DNA from: Notospermus geniculatus
Taxonomy: Eukaryota; Nemertea; Pilidiophora; Heteronemertea; Lineidae
DNA length: 64,000 nucleotides
Direction of reading: 5' to 3'
Assembly (NCBI GenBank): GCA_002633025.1
Contig: NMRB01000089.1
Span: 587,974-651,973 of the forward strand
Part shown: one piece after another, positions 52,526 through 63,429 of the stretch
Layout of the letters: each line of letters starts with the position of its first letter
Numbering within the stretch: position 1 is the stretch's first letter
Notes under the pieces: model-generated
What the model was told of the DNA's origin: nothing
Databases searched by the model: none
The model's input: the letters and a program-made list of their open reading frames with translations, nothing else
Made by a program: the position numbers and the translations under genes

Positions 52526-52849
52526 TTGCCGTCTTTGCAAGTCGCTCTTTTTGATGACCCTTATGACCAACTGAAGTCGAGAAATCATAAGGAATTCATG
52601 AATGAACTCAAACCAAAGCTGGCTGAAACTGTGTCAGAAATGGAACAGTTGAAACGTTTCAAAAGAAACAGGCCAAATGAAACTGTTGTATTATCACCCA
52701 TCGTGAGCCCAACTTCATCTAGGCCTATAAGTCACCTCAGGACATCACCTCATATGCCATACACTGTATTTGGTAAATGTATTATTCCACGAGACACTGC
52801 TCTTCGCAGTAGCCAGCAGGATGTCGTACCATCAAGACATACATTGTAA
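52526..52849 (+). CDS. Hypothetical ORF, possible next exon
   Basis: 107 codons to TAA at 52847. Charged helical region (LKPKLAETVSEMEQLKRFKRNRP) then Ser/Pro-rich. No family recognised. Confidence 0.3.
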   Translation: MPSLQVALFDDPYDQLKSRNHKEFMNELKPKLAETVSEMEQLKRFKRNRPNETVVLSPIVSPTSSRPISHLRTSPHMPYTVFGKCIIPRDTALRSSQQDVVPSRHTL

Positions 52850-52859
52850 CATCTCGGAA

Positions 52860-54480
52860 CATCTATGAAATAAATCATATATATCCAGTACATCAATTCT
52901 CATTTCATTGGACTCTCAAATACTTCAGAAACGACCCCAAAACATGCTAAATCTGAAGTTGCGTAGCAAAAACAGGATAATTTTGTTATTCCCAGTTCCC
53001 CTCAACAAACCCAGAGGGTTAATAATGTTTATGGTTTAAGGGATTGAAATTGACCACCCTTATTCACTGTGGGCTTATTTGCCATAGTTACCAGCCCATT
53101 GTCTGCCCACTCATGTGTGTGAAGTGAGCCCAATTATGTACTTACACAGTGCATTTGGCCACCAGCTCTTAGACCAGAAGGACGTATCCCTGAAGGACCT
53201 CTGTATGTATGCTTTAGAAGTCTGCAACCACTACAACCCCTGAAGGACGTACCGCTGAAGATGGAGTGAGTAATCTCCTTCTAAAGGACACTATATACAC
53301 TTTATCACAGAATTTTCTGCACACCAGCGCCGTAGGTCAGATGTTGCAACCTGCGGTACGCGCCGCCTAAAGACCTTCAGAAACATTTGGTTATATGTAT
53401 TCCTGGTAGGAGTGCTGTGAAGGTTTTTCGTGAAACTTTTGCTGATTATAATAGTGAATGTCACATACTATCTTGTGATGACAAGAACAAAGTAAATGTT
53501 AGCTCAGCCGAATGGGTAAATGTCGTCCTGGGTGACCCTAAATGCTGTTTGTGTAGCTGAAAACGAATTCTGACATCTCCATCGTACTGACAAGCTCAAT
53601 GCCATGCAGACAAAGATTCGCCAAAAGTTCCCAATCCTCTAAGTCCGACCCACCGACTTTACACTTCGCGTCCTTGGTGTTCCTCATCAGACGATGAAGA
53701 TGCTTATTGCTCTATCAAATCCATGTTTTTCTCGGATTTTATGATGCAAAAACGTCAAAGTCACGTTTGTTCATTTCCATGATTTGGCGAGCGCTAGCTG
53801 AGAGACGTTCCACTATCGATCGCCAACATCAAAAGCAGGTTTTAAAATGGCACGACTTTCAAACTGGGTGACGTTTAGGATCTAAACGTCACCCAGCCTT
53901 GTTCCATGGGTGACGTTTAGGGTCACCCAGGTTTGTATAATATATTATTCGAGGTTTAGGGTCAAGCAGAAATGACACGAATGACATGTCCTTATTCTAA
54001 ATTGAATGATTTTGAAGTATTCTTGAAAAAAGGCGGTTTTAGGCCGTCCTATTGACCCCAGAAGTGAAACCATAGTACAAGCACCACGAGGCGTTACGTT
54101 TGATTTTGACATGCGACTGACGTGATATACTGACGAACCACCGGCCCATGGATCCTTGACTGACTCAGAAAACGTGCATGCAAAAGCATGGACATTCGTA
54201 ATTTTCTAATTCGGCACGAGCCTACCCAGGGGCCACTGGTAGAGGCTGCTGCTGACCACAAAATTGTCTTAGGTTAGTGCAATATTCAAGGAGGTACGGC
54301 AAGAGGCAATCATTTGATTTTCATAGGTAATTTTCTGAGCGCAACATTATTTTTGATACGCACTGTGTTCATGTGCCATTGTTGGTGCAATCATTAACTT
54401 AGTGTTCCATTGATATAATTTTCTGTGTTCATGTGTTTGATTTGTCAGAGTAGGTGATGCTATTATAATCGGAAGTCCTA
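52860..54480. other. No supported gene
   Basis: Apart from the palindrome at 53864 and a diverged piece (CTATCTTGTGATGACAAGAACAAAGT at 53468) related to the CDDKNK block of the DDE-like relics, I see nothing here. Confidence 0.4.
53864..53896. repeat. 33-bp palindrome
   Basis: CTGGGTGACGTTTA and its complement flank GGATC. GGGTGACGTTTAGG recurs at 53909-53922. Confidence 0.6.
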
Positions 54481-54484
54481 CCAC

Positions 54485-54770
54485 AGTTACAATGTGCAGG
54501 CTTATGTTGACGACTGCTATCGCTTTAGGGATGTCGTGGCTGGCTGGCCAGGTAGTGTTCATGATGCAAGGGTTCTGGGAAATTCAAATTTGTATGACCT
54601 GGGGGAGTCAGGAAGACTGTTTCCTGGAGAGTCAAGGAATGTGAATGGAACAGATCTTGCCCCAGTTATATTGGGAGATCCAGCATACCCGCTACTACCA
54701 TGGTTAATGAAGCCTTTCCCTGTGAATGATGGAACCACCCAGGCTCAGAAGATTTACCCGTCCAATTCCA
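54485..54770 (+). pseudogene. PIF/Harbinger transposase fragment
   Basis: YRFRDVVAGWPGSVHDARVL, NSNLYDLGE, then APVILGDPAYPLLPWLMKPF: the order of HARBI1-like DDE nucleases (GWPGSxHDxRVF...GDxAYPLxxWLxxPF). The first catalytic Asp block lies upstream and is not found. After MKPFPV the frame runs into SVLCHKHFTEDC, like the end of a THAP finger, so the ORF to 54910 looks chimeric. Confidence 0.7.
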
Positions 54771-55794
54771 GTGTCTTGTGCCACAAGCACTTTACGGAGG
54801 ATTGTATATTGAATTTGCAGCCCTTGTTAAAGATAATAATGTTAACAACAATGACGGACGACAACGATGTGGACAAACCGGTATCGTACAAGTTCACCCA
54901 GGTGAGCTAAAAATCAAGACAGCAGGATTTTTATGAAGATGAAGTTAATGTCCCGGAAAACGAAAACTGCATGATATGAGTGTACCAGCCATATAGTAAA
55001 GGTGCGAAAAGGCCTAAAGACATACTCCCCCCAAAGAGTTTGGGAAAAGCTCAGGGAGAAGCACAATCGCGTAATTAATTCATTCCATGCATACAACTAT
55101 GGTGGTGAGCTGCGGATTCACATTTAGGATCATCTACTACGTAAACATGGTGAAGAGAAGGATGTTAAGAAAATGAAGAAATTTTTCCCCCCGCAGAAGA
55201 AAGGAAGAGTCATCTGGAACCATGGAAAAAAACTTGATGCCTTGCCATATTATATGGATGACATGTTTGCATTATTTCATGACTTTGACTTTAGATGAAT
55301 ATAAAAAAAATTCCAGCCGCGCACAGCGCGGCAGGTAGATGACTTCAAATATCCAGGTCCTTCATCAAACACCTCTCTCAGACCACTATTAGGCCCAATA
55401 CCGCCTAGGTGTCACTGTCATTCGAATGAAAGCCATCAGTGGAATAAAACTGGCGGAAGGGTTAGGAACTTTGTGAGAATGGCATGTAAATTGGATTTTA
55501 TCTGCCCTTTCGGAGTTTACAAAGTGATTAACGTTGTGCAGGTAAGTTGGTGATATGGTTAAATATGCAGGTACGTTGGTGATATCATTTTTTAAAATTT
55601 TCAACAAAGAAGAAAACTGTGGTTGGAGGCCATGGTTGCACCAATGGGCGAAATTGAGGCCGGATTGTATTTTTTACAGCAGGCCATATGGACGATTCGC
55701 TTTGTTTTCTCCCGGGTTTTCCAACCAATCCAGCTTGTTTTGTGGCAGGGAAAATCAAAATGCAAATGATGTCCAAGAGGTAGGTCTATGTATT

Positions 55795-56019
55795 ACTGTA
55801 TTACAGATGTGTAGGCCTACATGCTTTCGTAGCAAAGCTACGGGACATTCTCTTGTACATGAATATTCAGGAAGAAAAAGAGCCTGCCAGCAGTGCTTTA
55901 CTGATCAGGGAAGAGCTCCAAGTGGAAGATGCGTTCAGACAAGCTATGGTTGTGACAAGTGCAATGTTTTTCGGTACAAGACCGGTAACTACATGCAAAA
56001 GTACCATGGACTGGTGTAA
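55795..56019 (+). pseudogene. piggyBac C-terminal Cys-rich domain, copy 1
   Basis: GRKRACQQCF, then TSYGCDKCNVF and YMQKYHGLV. This is the C-terminal cross-brace zinc domain order of piggyBac-like transposases (RxCxxC...TxYxCxxCxxxLCxxxCFxxYH), with the last Cys pair partly lost (RYKTGNYM where copy 2 has LCKTGNCM). No DDD core lies upstream. Confidence 0.55.
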
Positions 56020-56352
56020 CAGACCCCCCCCCCCCAAATGTAGGGGATGTTATTAAAAAACTGATACTGTAAGCACCAAACAAAAAGAATCTATTCTGAT
56101 GATCTGTTAGTATCACTTTTATACAAGAATTCATTACAGAAAGCAGCAGAATTAGCAACATACCGTGAATTATTCTTTTGACCTGGGTTTGGACAGGAAG
56201 GGGTCAGTACCATTGGGTCAGATTTCAGATTGAATCATATTTTCAGAAACTCCAAGAAATGTGCTTTCATTTGACCATCACTTGTAATACTGAGTTCTCA
56301 ATAACAAAAAAGCTTTCCTATATCTAAAAATTTCTCATTTTTTCCAATTCTC

Positions 56353-56595
56353 TTGAGGAACAGATGGATAAAAATTTACATACGCTTGAGCTTGAAACAT
56401 GTACGAGTAAAGCACCTACCCTCAGAGGAAGCACCTTACCTTTGCCGCAAGTGCAGTCTGAAAATGATGGCACACAGCTTTACGAACAAGCACGTGCGGA
56501 GATGTCAACCCAGGAAGTCGTTTGGCGAAGCTGTCGCAGGAAGCCGTAAATCCCTCACTGTGCTTACAGCGTACAAGCTACGAGATGACATGTAA
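56353..56595 (+). CDS. Zinc-knuckle-like frame, copy 1
   Basis: LCRKCSLKMM, then HVRRC: a C-x2-C...H-x3-C knuckle followed by a basic tail and TVLTAYKLRDDM. The same frame is open in copy 2 (58116-58361). It is probably a piece of a decayed transposon gene. Confidence 0.35.
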   Translation: MRNRWIKIYIRLSLKHVRVKHLPSEEAPYLCRKCSLKMMAHSFTNKHVRRCQPRKSFGEAVAGSRKSLTVLTAYKLRDDM

Positions 56596-57568
56596 CCTCT
56601 GAGCTGCACTTAACCCAGAGAATAGCAGTTGTGTTGAATGACGCCCCGTAACCAAAGNTCACAATCAGCTCCTGTGTCATTCATACCACCAGTTGAACCT
56701 TTATTTTGGAATAAAATTTTATTTTTTTCTTTGCCTCCGCTATTCAGATGTCTTGGAAAACGTTCGAGAAATCAAAAAATAAAATTTTATTTTTATTTTT
56801 TTTCCGCCCTCCGCTGATGGAGGGGCTCAAAAAAAGCCCGCGAAACAAGGAATAAAAAAAGCGTGGCCTTAAGATCATCTACTACGTAAACATGGTGAAG
56901 AGAAGGATGTTAAGAAAATGAAGAAATTTCTCCCTACCGCAGAAGAAAGGAAGAGTCATCTGGAACGTGGAAGAAAACACTTGATGCCTTGCCATATGGA
57001 TTTGTTAAAGCTGACATGTTTGCATTATTTCATGACTTTAGCAGCAGGCAGGTAGATGAAGTTCAAACATCCAGGTCTTTCATCAAACACCTCTCTCAGA
57101 CCACCATTAGGCCCAATACCGCCTAGGTGTCACTGTCATTCGAATAAATGAAAGCCGTCAATGGAATAAAAATGGCGGAAGGGTTAGGAACTTTGTGAGA
57201 ATGGCATGTAAATTGGATTTTATCTACCCTTTCGGAGTTTACAAAGTGATTAACGTTGTGCAGGTAAGTTGATGATATGGTTATGCAGTTAAGTTGATAA
57301 GTTAAAAGAGTTTTTTTTTAAAATTTTCAACAAAGAAGAAAATTGTGGAGGCCATGGTTGCACCAATGGGCCAAATTGAGGCCGGACTGTATTTTCTACA
57401 GCAGGCCATATGGACGATTCGCTTTGTTTTCTCCCGGGTTTTCAAACCAATCCAGCTTGTTTGTGGCAAGGGAAAATGCAAATGATGTCCAAGAGGTAGG
57501 TCTGTGTATTACTGTATTACAAATGTGTAGGCCTACATGCTTTCGTAGCAAAGCTACGGGACATTCTC

Positions 57569-57772
57569 TTGTACATGAATATTCAGGAAGAAAAAGAGCC
57601 TGCCAGCAGTGCTTTTCTGATCAGGGAAGAGCTCCAAGTGGAAGATGTGTTCAGACTAGCTATGGTTGTGACAAGTGGAAGATGTGTTCAGACTAGCTAT
57701 GGTTGTGACAAGTGCAACGTTTTTCTGTGCAAGACCGGTAACTGCATGCAAAAGTACCATGGACTGGTGTAA
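57569..57772 (+). pseudogene. piggyBac C-terminal Cys-rich domain, copy 2
   Basis: As in copy 1, with TSYGCDKCNVFLCKTGNCMQKYH, the better-preserved cysteine set. A 33-bp duplication repeats the GRCVQTSYGCDK peptide block. Confidence 0.55.
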
Positions 57773-58115
57773 CAGACCCCCCCCCCCCCAAATGTAGGGG
57801 ATGTAATTAAAAAACTGATACGTAAGTACCAAACAAATAGAATCTATTCTGATGATCTGTTAGTATCACTTTTATACAAGAATTCATTACAGAAAGCAGC
57901 AGAATTAGCAATATACCGTGAATTATTCTTTTGACCTGGGTTTGGACAGGAAGGGGTCAGTACCATTGGGTCAGATTTCAGATTGAATCATATTTTCAGA
58001 AACTCCAAAAAATGTGCTTTCATTTGACCATCACTTGTAATATTGAGTTCTCAATAACAAAAAAAGCTTTCCTATATCTAAAAATTTCTCATTTTCCAAT
58101 CCTCTTGAGGAACAG

Positions 58116-58361
58116 ATGGATAAAAAATTGCGCTTGAGCTTAAAACATGTACGAGTAGAGCACCTACCCTCCGAGGAAGCAGCTTACCTTTGCCGCAAGT
58201 GCAGTCTGAAAATGATGTCACACAGCTTTACGAACAAGCACGTGCGGAGATGTCAACCCAGGAAGCCGTTTGGCGAAGCTGTCGCAGGAAGCCGTAAATC
58301 CCTCACTGTGCTCACAGCGTACAAGCTACGAGATGACATGCAACCTCTGAGCTGCACTTAA
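58116..58361 (+). CDS. Zinc-knuckle-like frame, copy 2
   Basis: Conserves CRKCSLKMM and HVRRC of copy 1 with a few substitutions and ends at TAA 58359. Past coding is likely; present function is doubtful. Confidence 0.35.
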   Translation: MDKKLRLSLKHVRVEHLPSEEAAYLCRKCSLKMMSHSFTNKHVRRCQPRKPFGEAVAGSRKSLTVLTAYKLRDDMQPLSCT

Positions 58362-59142
58362 CCCAGAGAATAGCGGTTGTGTCGAGTGACGCCCCGTCTC
58401 AACCAGCCCCTAACCAAAGTAACCTGTGTTTTCCAATGCCCGATATCCCCTTAGGACTCGACGCAAATTTTGAGGCACTAACGAACAGAAATATCGAACC
58501 GCCTAAACACCAGTTCACCAAACTGCGGCCAATAATGGCTTCCGTGGAACAGGGTCTTCAGGGAACTACACGTGGAGCTAACATCTTTCAGGGAACTGAT
58601 GGCAACGTTCGAATGTACTACCCCTGAGGAGCTGGACGATTTCTTACACGACGAACTCTTCTGGGAGCACGATTGTGTGTGTGTGTGTGTGGGGGGGGGG
58701 GCCCTTAACTCAACCACTGTTTGTACATCAATAAATGATAAATTAAATGCCAACTTTTTTGGGACTTCGACCTTCGTGACCTTGAAAAGTAGGTCAAATA
58801 AAAAACCCATTACAAATATCATTAGATAACCGATGATCAGAATCTGAATGTGCGAAAGCCATCTCACTGGATAACAAACGGAAAAGGGAGGCAAGCCGCA
58901 AATTATTCGATAGAAGGAGGCAGTCTGCATTCAATGCACTCTCAGACATTATAAGAAAAGACCTAGTGGACGAACTTCTCAATTTTGTCCGTCATTGACT
59001 CACAAGTCAATTTCTAGTTAAAATTTGTTATTTCTGACTTTCGTTTTCCGCTGAATGCTTTCTTTCTGCCTCAACTATGTTACATGTTTGTCGGATGTTC
59101 TCTACATCTTCATTGCACATCTGGGATGTGCAAACCACCAGG

Positions 59143-59330
59143 AAAGAAGGTGGTTTGGATGTGGAATCCATCAAGAAAGAAGGTGGTTTGGATGTGGAAA
59201 CCATCAAGAAAGAAGGTGGTTTGGATGTGGAAACCATCAAGAAAGAAGGTGGTTTGGATGTGGAAACCATCAAGGAAGCAGGTGGTTGGGATGTGCAATC
59301 AATCAACAAACAAGGTGGTTTGAAGCCAAA
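59143..59330 (+). repeat. 33-bp (11-codon) minisatellite
   Basis: Five to six units of AAGAAGGTGGTTTGGATGTG plus 13 bp. In one frame each encodes KKEGGLDVETI. Three frames stay open, so coding cannot be inferred from openness alone. Confidence 0.85.
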
Positions 59331-59843
59331 CCACTTCAGACGAAGCGAAGAGATTTTAATCTCTGAGACGGACTCACTCCTACTACACTCAGATGCAATG
59401 TTATATGGCAGTATACGGTTGTGTAGAGGGTGATTTTTTTGTTTGGACACCGTCTGGCTTCTATGTGAGGCAAAGCATTAAATTCGATAGACACTATTGG
59501 GCTGACGTGTTGAAGCATGCCTACATATATTATGTGACTTACGTTGTGGACCAAAGTTACTGTCAAACAGTAGGGAACTGAGGAGTTCAATGGCTAAGTC
59601 GCTAATGAAGGACACATGAACACCATACTTTGTGGACAATGCCAAAGGAAGCGACTCGAACACGATGAAACAAGTGACGAAACCACAGAGGCCAGTGTGC
59701 AATGCGAGTGCAGATGCGGATGCAAGATGGTTCTGTTAACTAAGACAAGAGTCTATTTTTAGTTTACAATATATGCGCGCATGCGCAGTGGAGTTTGCAC
59801 ACACGTGTGATTTTATGGAGTTGAACGGAGTACGCATAGTGTT

Positions 59844-60180
59844 TGATGACTCGGACTCGGGCAAATGCTGGGAGGTATTGAAGCTCCCTTTAGAGTCCTC
59901 AGGAGCGTCACCAGAGGGTACAAGCCAATAAGCTGTGGTGCCTTGGCCACAACCACGTCGCTAGAGGGGGCAACAGTAGATGCACAAAGTGCAATGGTAA
60001 ACATCATGCGATGTGTTGTGTGACTCAGATAAGCAACGTATCATGTGTTAATACAGAGGGGATCGACAATATTACAAAGACACTGTACTCTCACCTCATG
60101 AAGAATACAGGTTGGTCACACCTTGGAGGAAGTATAATTCCTCCAAGGTCACACGAACGTTAACGGTGAGTGTGTTAAAA
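59844..60180 (+). pseudogene. BEL/Pao-type gag zinc-knuckle fragment, copy 1
   Basis: Repeats 63537-63960. Frames across it read SGKCWEVLKLPLE, then a frame change to CLGHNH, ARGGNSRCTKCNGKHHAM. That is the Cys/His order of BEL/Pao Gag (CxxC..H..C...CxxC.GxHH..LC). It starts within the first knuckle and has a stop after CC. Confidence 0.5.
60122..60146. mobile_element. 25-bp palindromic insertion with 8-bp duplication
   Basis: Relative to 63921-63936, this copy has an extra CTTGGAGGAAGTATAATTCC plus CTCCAA between two copies of GGTCACAC (60114-60121, 60147-60154). The 8-bp duplication is hAT-like. It is an unusually small insert. Confidence 0.6.
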
Positions 60181-60369
60181 ACACCTCATCACGTTAATCA
60201 CTTAAAAAAGGAACGCAGGACATAAAAAAATCACACCTTCAGGCAAACATATGTAGGAAAATGATAAGTGATCAGCGAGGTCATGTTCAGGTATCCATGT
60301 CTAGCCATTCAGTCCTGTACGTAGGACATTTATTTTCTCTCCTTCTTAATAATACCTTTATGGTTCAGG

Positions 60370-60732
60370 TTAGACAAAAAAGAACAACTGGACGACTTGT
60401 ACAGACAATTGGAGGAAAATGCTCGAGGTAATGGCCGACGGATTCGAAATAACATCGTCGGTGATGGAGACTGCATGTTTGTGGCCATTGTGGATCAGCT
60501 GGAATCGAACAATGTAATGGACTTCACAGCAAGTTCACTCCGGGCTGCAGTTGTTGAGTACATGTATCTGCGAAGACATTCTCATCTTGATGATGGCACC
60601 CCTCTTGCCTCCTTCGTGGACGATGCCTCACACGTAGCATCACCACACCTGGTGCGCAGAAAAAGGTCCATAGAAAAACCTGCCATTGCTGCAAATGACG
60701 GACGATCGAGACCCCACATTTACAATGTATGA
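60370..60732 (+). CDS. OTU-like protease exon (N-terminal half)
   Basis: The frame opens after an acceptor-like ATGGTTCAG (ending about 60369). It encodes IVGDGDCMFVAIVDQL, the D-x-x-C nucleophile motif of OTU deubiquitinases, and then SSLRAAVVEYM, a normal OTU helix. The catalytic His region is absent: the frame ends at 60732 after a basic stretch. OTU domains occur in both host and transposon/virus proteins. The next exon could lie beyond, but I do not see it. Confidence 0.6.
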   Translation, partial: LDKKEQLDDLYRQLEENARGNGRRIRNNIVGDGDCMFVAIVDQLESNNVMDFTASSLRAAVVEYMYLRRHSHLDDGTPLASFVDDASHVASPHLVRRKRSIEKPAIAANDGRSRPHIYNV

Positions 60733-60891
60733 AGTATACTGAATTTATATTGATTATATTACGGGTACAAATTGATTGAAATAAGAAGTGTTCATTTATA
60801 TACACAGGGTTCGTACACTATAATGTAAGATGGATAGGGAGGGAAGTTCAAATCATTCTCTAACCTTGTTCAACAAGCGACAGAAACAACT

Positions 60892-61812
60892 ATGACTTAC
60901 TGCAACCCTTGCAAGAAGCACCTCATGCTGATTGCTGGTGACAATTGTCACCAGCAATGTCTACACAACGTTTGTGAAGGCCGAGTAGAACACTGCATGG
61001 AAACGTTGTTGACCCTAGTAGAACGGAGAAAGATCTACACCAGCCTTCAAATACAGACAACAGTGAAGAAAGACATCCCCACCACCGGGCACAGACAGAG
61101 GGTCTGTGAGGAATGTGCATCTGCATTTCTACAAAGCAGACCAGTACTGGGAGAAGACGACTTCGAAGACATCGCTGAAGCAGCACTGACGGAGTGCAAG
61201 GAGTGTACTACACTCATTGCACGATGCATCAGACGACAAAGGATCCAAAGCAGGATACTGAGATGGTGTGCTGCCTTTGGACAGTATGAGAGGATACGAA
61301 TCCTTGCGCTCCAATGGACCATCTCTACCCGATGTAAACATTACCTGATGGAGGACCACGCTGATCCCGAAGACATGCTGCAGGCTCAGCTCCATACAAT
61401 CATGGAGCTGATCAACCATCCACACAGCAATCTGACAAGAGCCGACGCCAAAGACAGCAGACTCCTGCCACTGCTCAAAGAGGTCGACCCGGTGTTCCTG
61501 ACCACACTGAAGGAAGCACACGGCTTCATAATGACCAACTCGAGGGCGGCTTTCTCCTTACTAAACCCTCACAGATCACATCATGTGGCGAGCATATTGC
61601 CAAGACGCATCTGTGCAGATCTTTTGAGATACATCGCCCAACCGACTGCAAGCGTCGAGTGGTGGAGGCCGGATAAAGTGATGAAGGTCGTGACCAGCCT
61701 GGCGAAGAAAATACCACCAGCCACAGTACGAAACCACGCCAACAAGCTATGCAGCAGCAGACCGAAGAAGCTCCTCAAGACTATGTATGGCCTTCGTAGC
61801 GGCTGCCATTGA
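60892..61812 (+). CDS. Unknown 306-residue protein
   Basis: The longest intact frame outside the virus-like segment, from ATG to TGA. It is Cys/His-rich at the start (CNPCKKH, DNCHQQC), then VCEECASAF, TECKECTTLIARC, and helical, Arg/Leu-rich sequence to the end. No family recognised. A perfect 28-bp palindrome (60931-60958) lies inside the first 25 codons. The next ORF overlaps its end by 26 bp in another frame, a compact arrangement more like a virus or transposon than a host gene. Confidence 0.55.
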   Translation: MTYCNPCKKHLMLIAGDNCHQQCLHNVCEGRVEHCMETLLTLVERRKIYTSLQIQTTVKKDIPTTGHRQRVCEECASAFLQSRPVLGEDDFEDIAEAALTECKECTTLIARCIRRQRIQSRILRWCAAFGQYERIRILALQWTISTRCKHYLMEDHADPEDMLQAQLHTIMELINHPHSNLTRADAKDSRLLPLLKEVDPVFLTTLKEAHGFIMTNSRAAFSLLNPHRSHHVASILPRRICADLLRYIAQPTASVEWWRPDKVMKVVTSLAKKIPPATVRNHANKLCSSRPKKLLKTMYGLRSGCH

Positions 61813-62131
61813 AGTGGGCTCTCTGCCCACGTTCATACCACCCTGGATTGTGCACGAAACCACCTTTGACCATTTCATCCAACGATGTCCCACACAGAAG
61901 AGAGAACAGATCACCGTAAAGGTCATCGAAAAGCAACTCATCTGTCGACGCTTAAAGCAAAGAAGATTGCGACGAGGCCTACTTAAGAGTATTGTGGGTC
62001 TGACAACCACGTTCTACGAATCACAACATCAACGATACAAGCCCGGTGGTCGGGGATTTCAAGAGGCCCGACATCACTTCAACCGTGTGAGAAGAGATGA
62101 GATGTGGAAGTCGTTCTTGAAAGCCAACTAA
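61787..62131 (+). CDS. Unknown 114-residue basic protein
   Basis: ATG to TAA, overlapping the preceding gene by 26 bp. Basic and helical (RRLKQRRLRRGLLK). It may be a separate small protein, or the C-terminal part of the preceding one after a frameshift. No family recognised. Confidence 0.45.
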   Translation: MAFVAAAIEVGSLPTFIPPWIVHETTFDHFIQRCPTQKREQITVKVIEKQLICRRLKQRRLRRGLLKSIVGLTTTFYESQHQRYKPGGRGFQEARHHFNRVRRDEMWKSFLKAN

Positions 62132-62558
62132 AGTCATCAGCCAGCAGTCAAAGCTAAACCAACGGCCCTTGTCAGGACCACCCCAAATATGTACAAGAGA
62201 CCAATCCAGACAGTTTATTTGCTTGCTTACAAAAAATGTACACTGACCTTGTTCATGTACATCCATAATCATAAGTCCCAGCTACACACACATTTTCCCC
62301 GCTGAGATGCACGTCCTCTACATCCATAATGATAGCCCCAGCACATTTCTCCCTTCTGAAATGCACACAGACACGTAAAATGATAAAGTCCCAATAGCAC
62401 ACAATAGAGAATTCCCCAATTGGAATGAACCACCCGCATATTCTTTGTCGTGTGAAGGGTGGCCTTGCAAATTGTTTTATCTGGGACATCAACTGCATTT
62501 AAATATGCATAATTGCGAAATAACTATTGCCCCTTCTAAAGATAGAATTAATTTTCTG

Positions 62559-62722
62559 GGCCCGGTTGCACGAAACTCACGACAGCGCTATCTTGGTGTT
62601 AGCGCTAACTTGATGTTAAACATGTTAAATGACGTAAAAGAACAATGGATTTTTACGTCATCTAACATGAAGATAGCGCTAACACCAAGATAGCGCTGTC
62701 GTGGGTTTCGTGCAACCGGGCC
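62559..62722. mobile_element. MITE with CTG target duplication
   Basis: GGCCCGGTTGCACGAAAC at the left and its complement at the right; subterminal GACAGCGCTATCTTGGTGTT is also inverted. CTG flanks both ends (62556-62558, 62723-62725). A 3-bp duplication and long inverted ends fit a PIF/Harbinger-type MITE. Confidence 0.75.
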
Positions 62723-62765
62723 CTGGTATATACACCAACGGCATCTTTTCCCATCATTATTTACC

Positions 62766-63146
62766 ATGGATTGTCACAGACATCATACTCTGCCACCCAA
62801 AGAGGTTGTCAACATAAGAAAACTTGGATCCAAGAATTTAAAGCGTTGGTTGAAAAAGAAGGACCATGTTTACATAGGTCGCAATATGCGAAACTATGTA
62901 GGTGATTGCAAATCAGAAGGCAAGTGGGGCAATCCCTGCCCACTCACCAAGTATTCAAGGGAAGAGAGTTTGAAGAAATATGAAGAATACGCCAGAGCTA
63001 ACCTGATGGAACAATTGCACGAGCTGAGTGGTTGCACATTAGGGTGTTGGTGTCATCCCCTACCCTGTCTTGGACAGATTCTCATCAAACTGTTTAAAGA
63101 AAAATTCTGCCAGCCAACAGTTCATATTCATCATGGACAGCAGTAA
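62766..63146 (+). CDS. DUF4326-type protein
   Basis: 126 residues, intact. VYIGRNMRNY, KWGNPCPL, SREESLKKYEEYAR, LHELSGCTLGCWCHPLPCLGQIL follow the DUF4326 pattern (VYIGR..., WGNPF, REE...Y..Y, L.GK.LGCWC.P..CHG). The domain is widespread in phages, large DNA viruses and mobile elements; its biochemical role is not established. It starts 44 bp after the MITE and runs into the BEL-type gag fragment region. Confidence 0.75.
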   Translation: MDCHRHHTLPPKEVVNIRKLGSKNLKRWLKKKDHVYIGRNMRNYVGDCKSEGKWGNPCPLTKYSREESLKKYEEYARANLMEQLHELSGCTLGCWCHPLPCLGQILIKLFKEKFCQPTVHIHHGQQ

Positions 63147-63429
63147 AAGCAGACGTGTTCCTGCCGATCTTCTTCATCCTCCTCCTAACGATGATAATGA
63201 TGGTGAGACGAGATCCCGGGACGAGATCATTGGCGCTCAACATCCCAGCACCAGTACGAGCTTCACTAGACCATGTGTTATGTCAGGCCATGGATCCCAG
63301 AGTACCCTACGTGAGGATTGATCAAGTTTACGTCTATGGACAAGAGCCCTACGACAGCTTGGATAAGACAGAAGAAAGTGAAGGTTGGTCACTCTCACAC
63401 ACCAACTGGTACATCGATGGTACACTGTA

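Larger units (their letters stand above)
55130..56690 (+). repeat. Duplicated unit, copy 1
   Basis: GGATCATCTACTACGTAAACATGG starts both this unit and 56873-58400. The order of pieces is the same in both: a KKMKKF block, piggyBac-type C-terminus, a run of C's, then a zinc-knuckle-like frame. Two stretches (55290-55320, 55550-55580) are present only here. Confidence 0.8.
56873..58400 (+). repeat. Duplicated unit, copy 2
   Basis: Tandem copy of 55130-56690. It carries a 33-bp internal duplication (GGAAGATGTGTTCAGACTAGC at about 57640 and 57677) not in copy 1. The n at 56658 lies between the two copies. Confidence 0.8.

Noticed and set aside
59028-59450. ORFs through the 33-bp minisatellite
   Set aside because: A 33-bp unit keeps several frames open on both strands, so openness carries no coding evidence.
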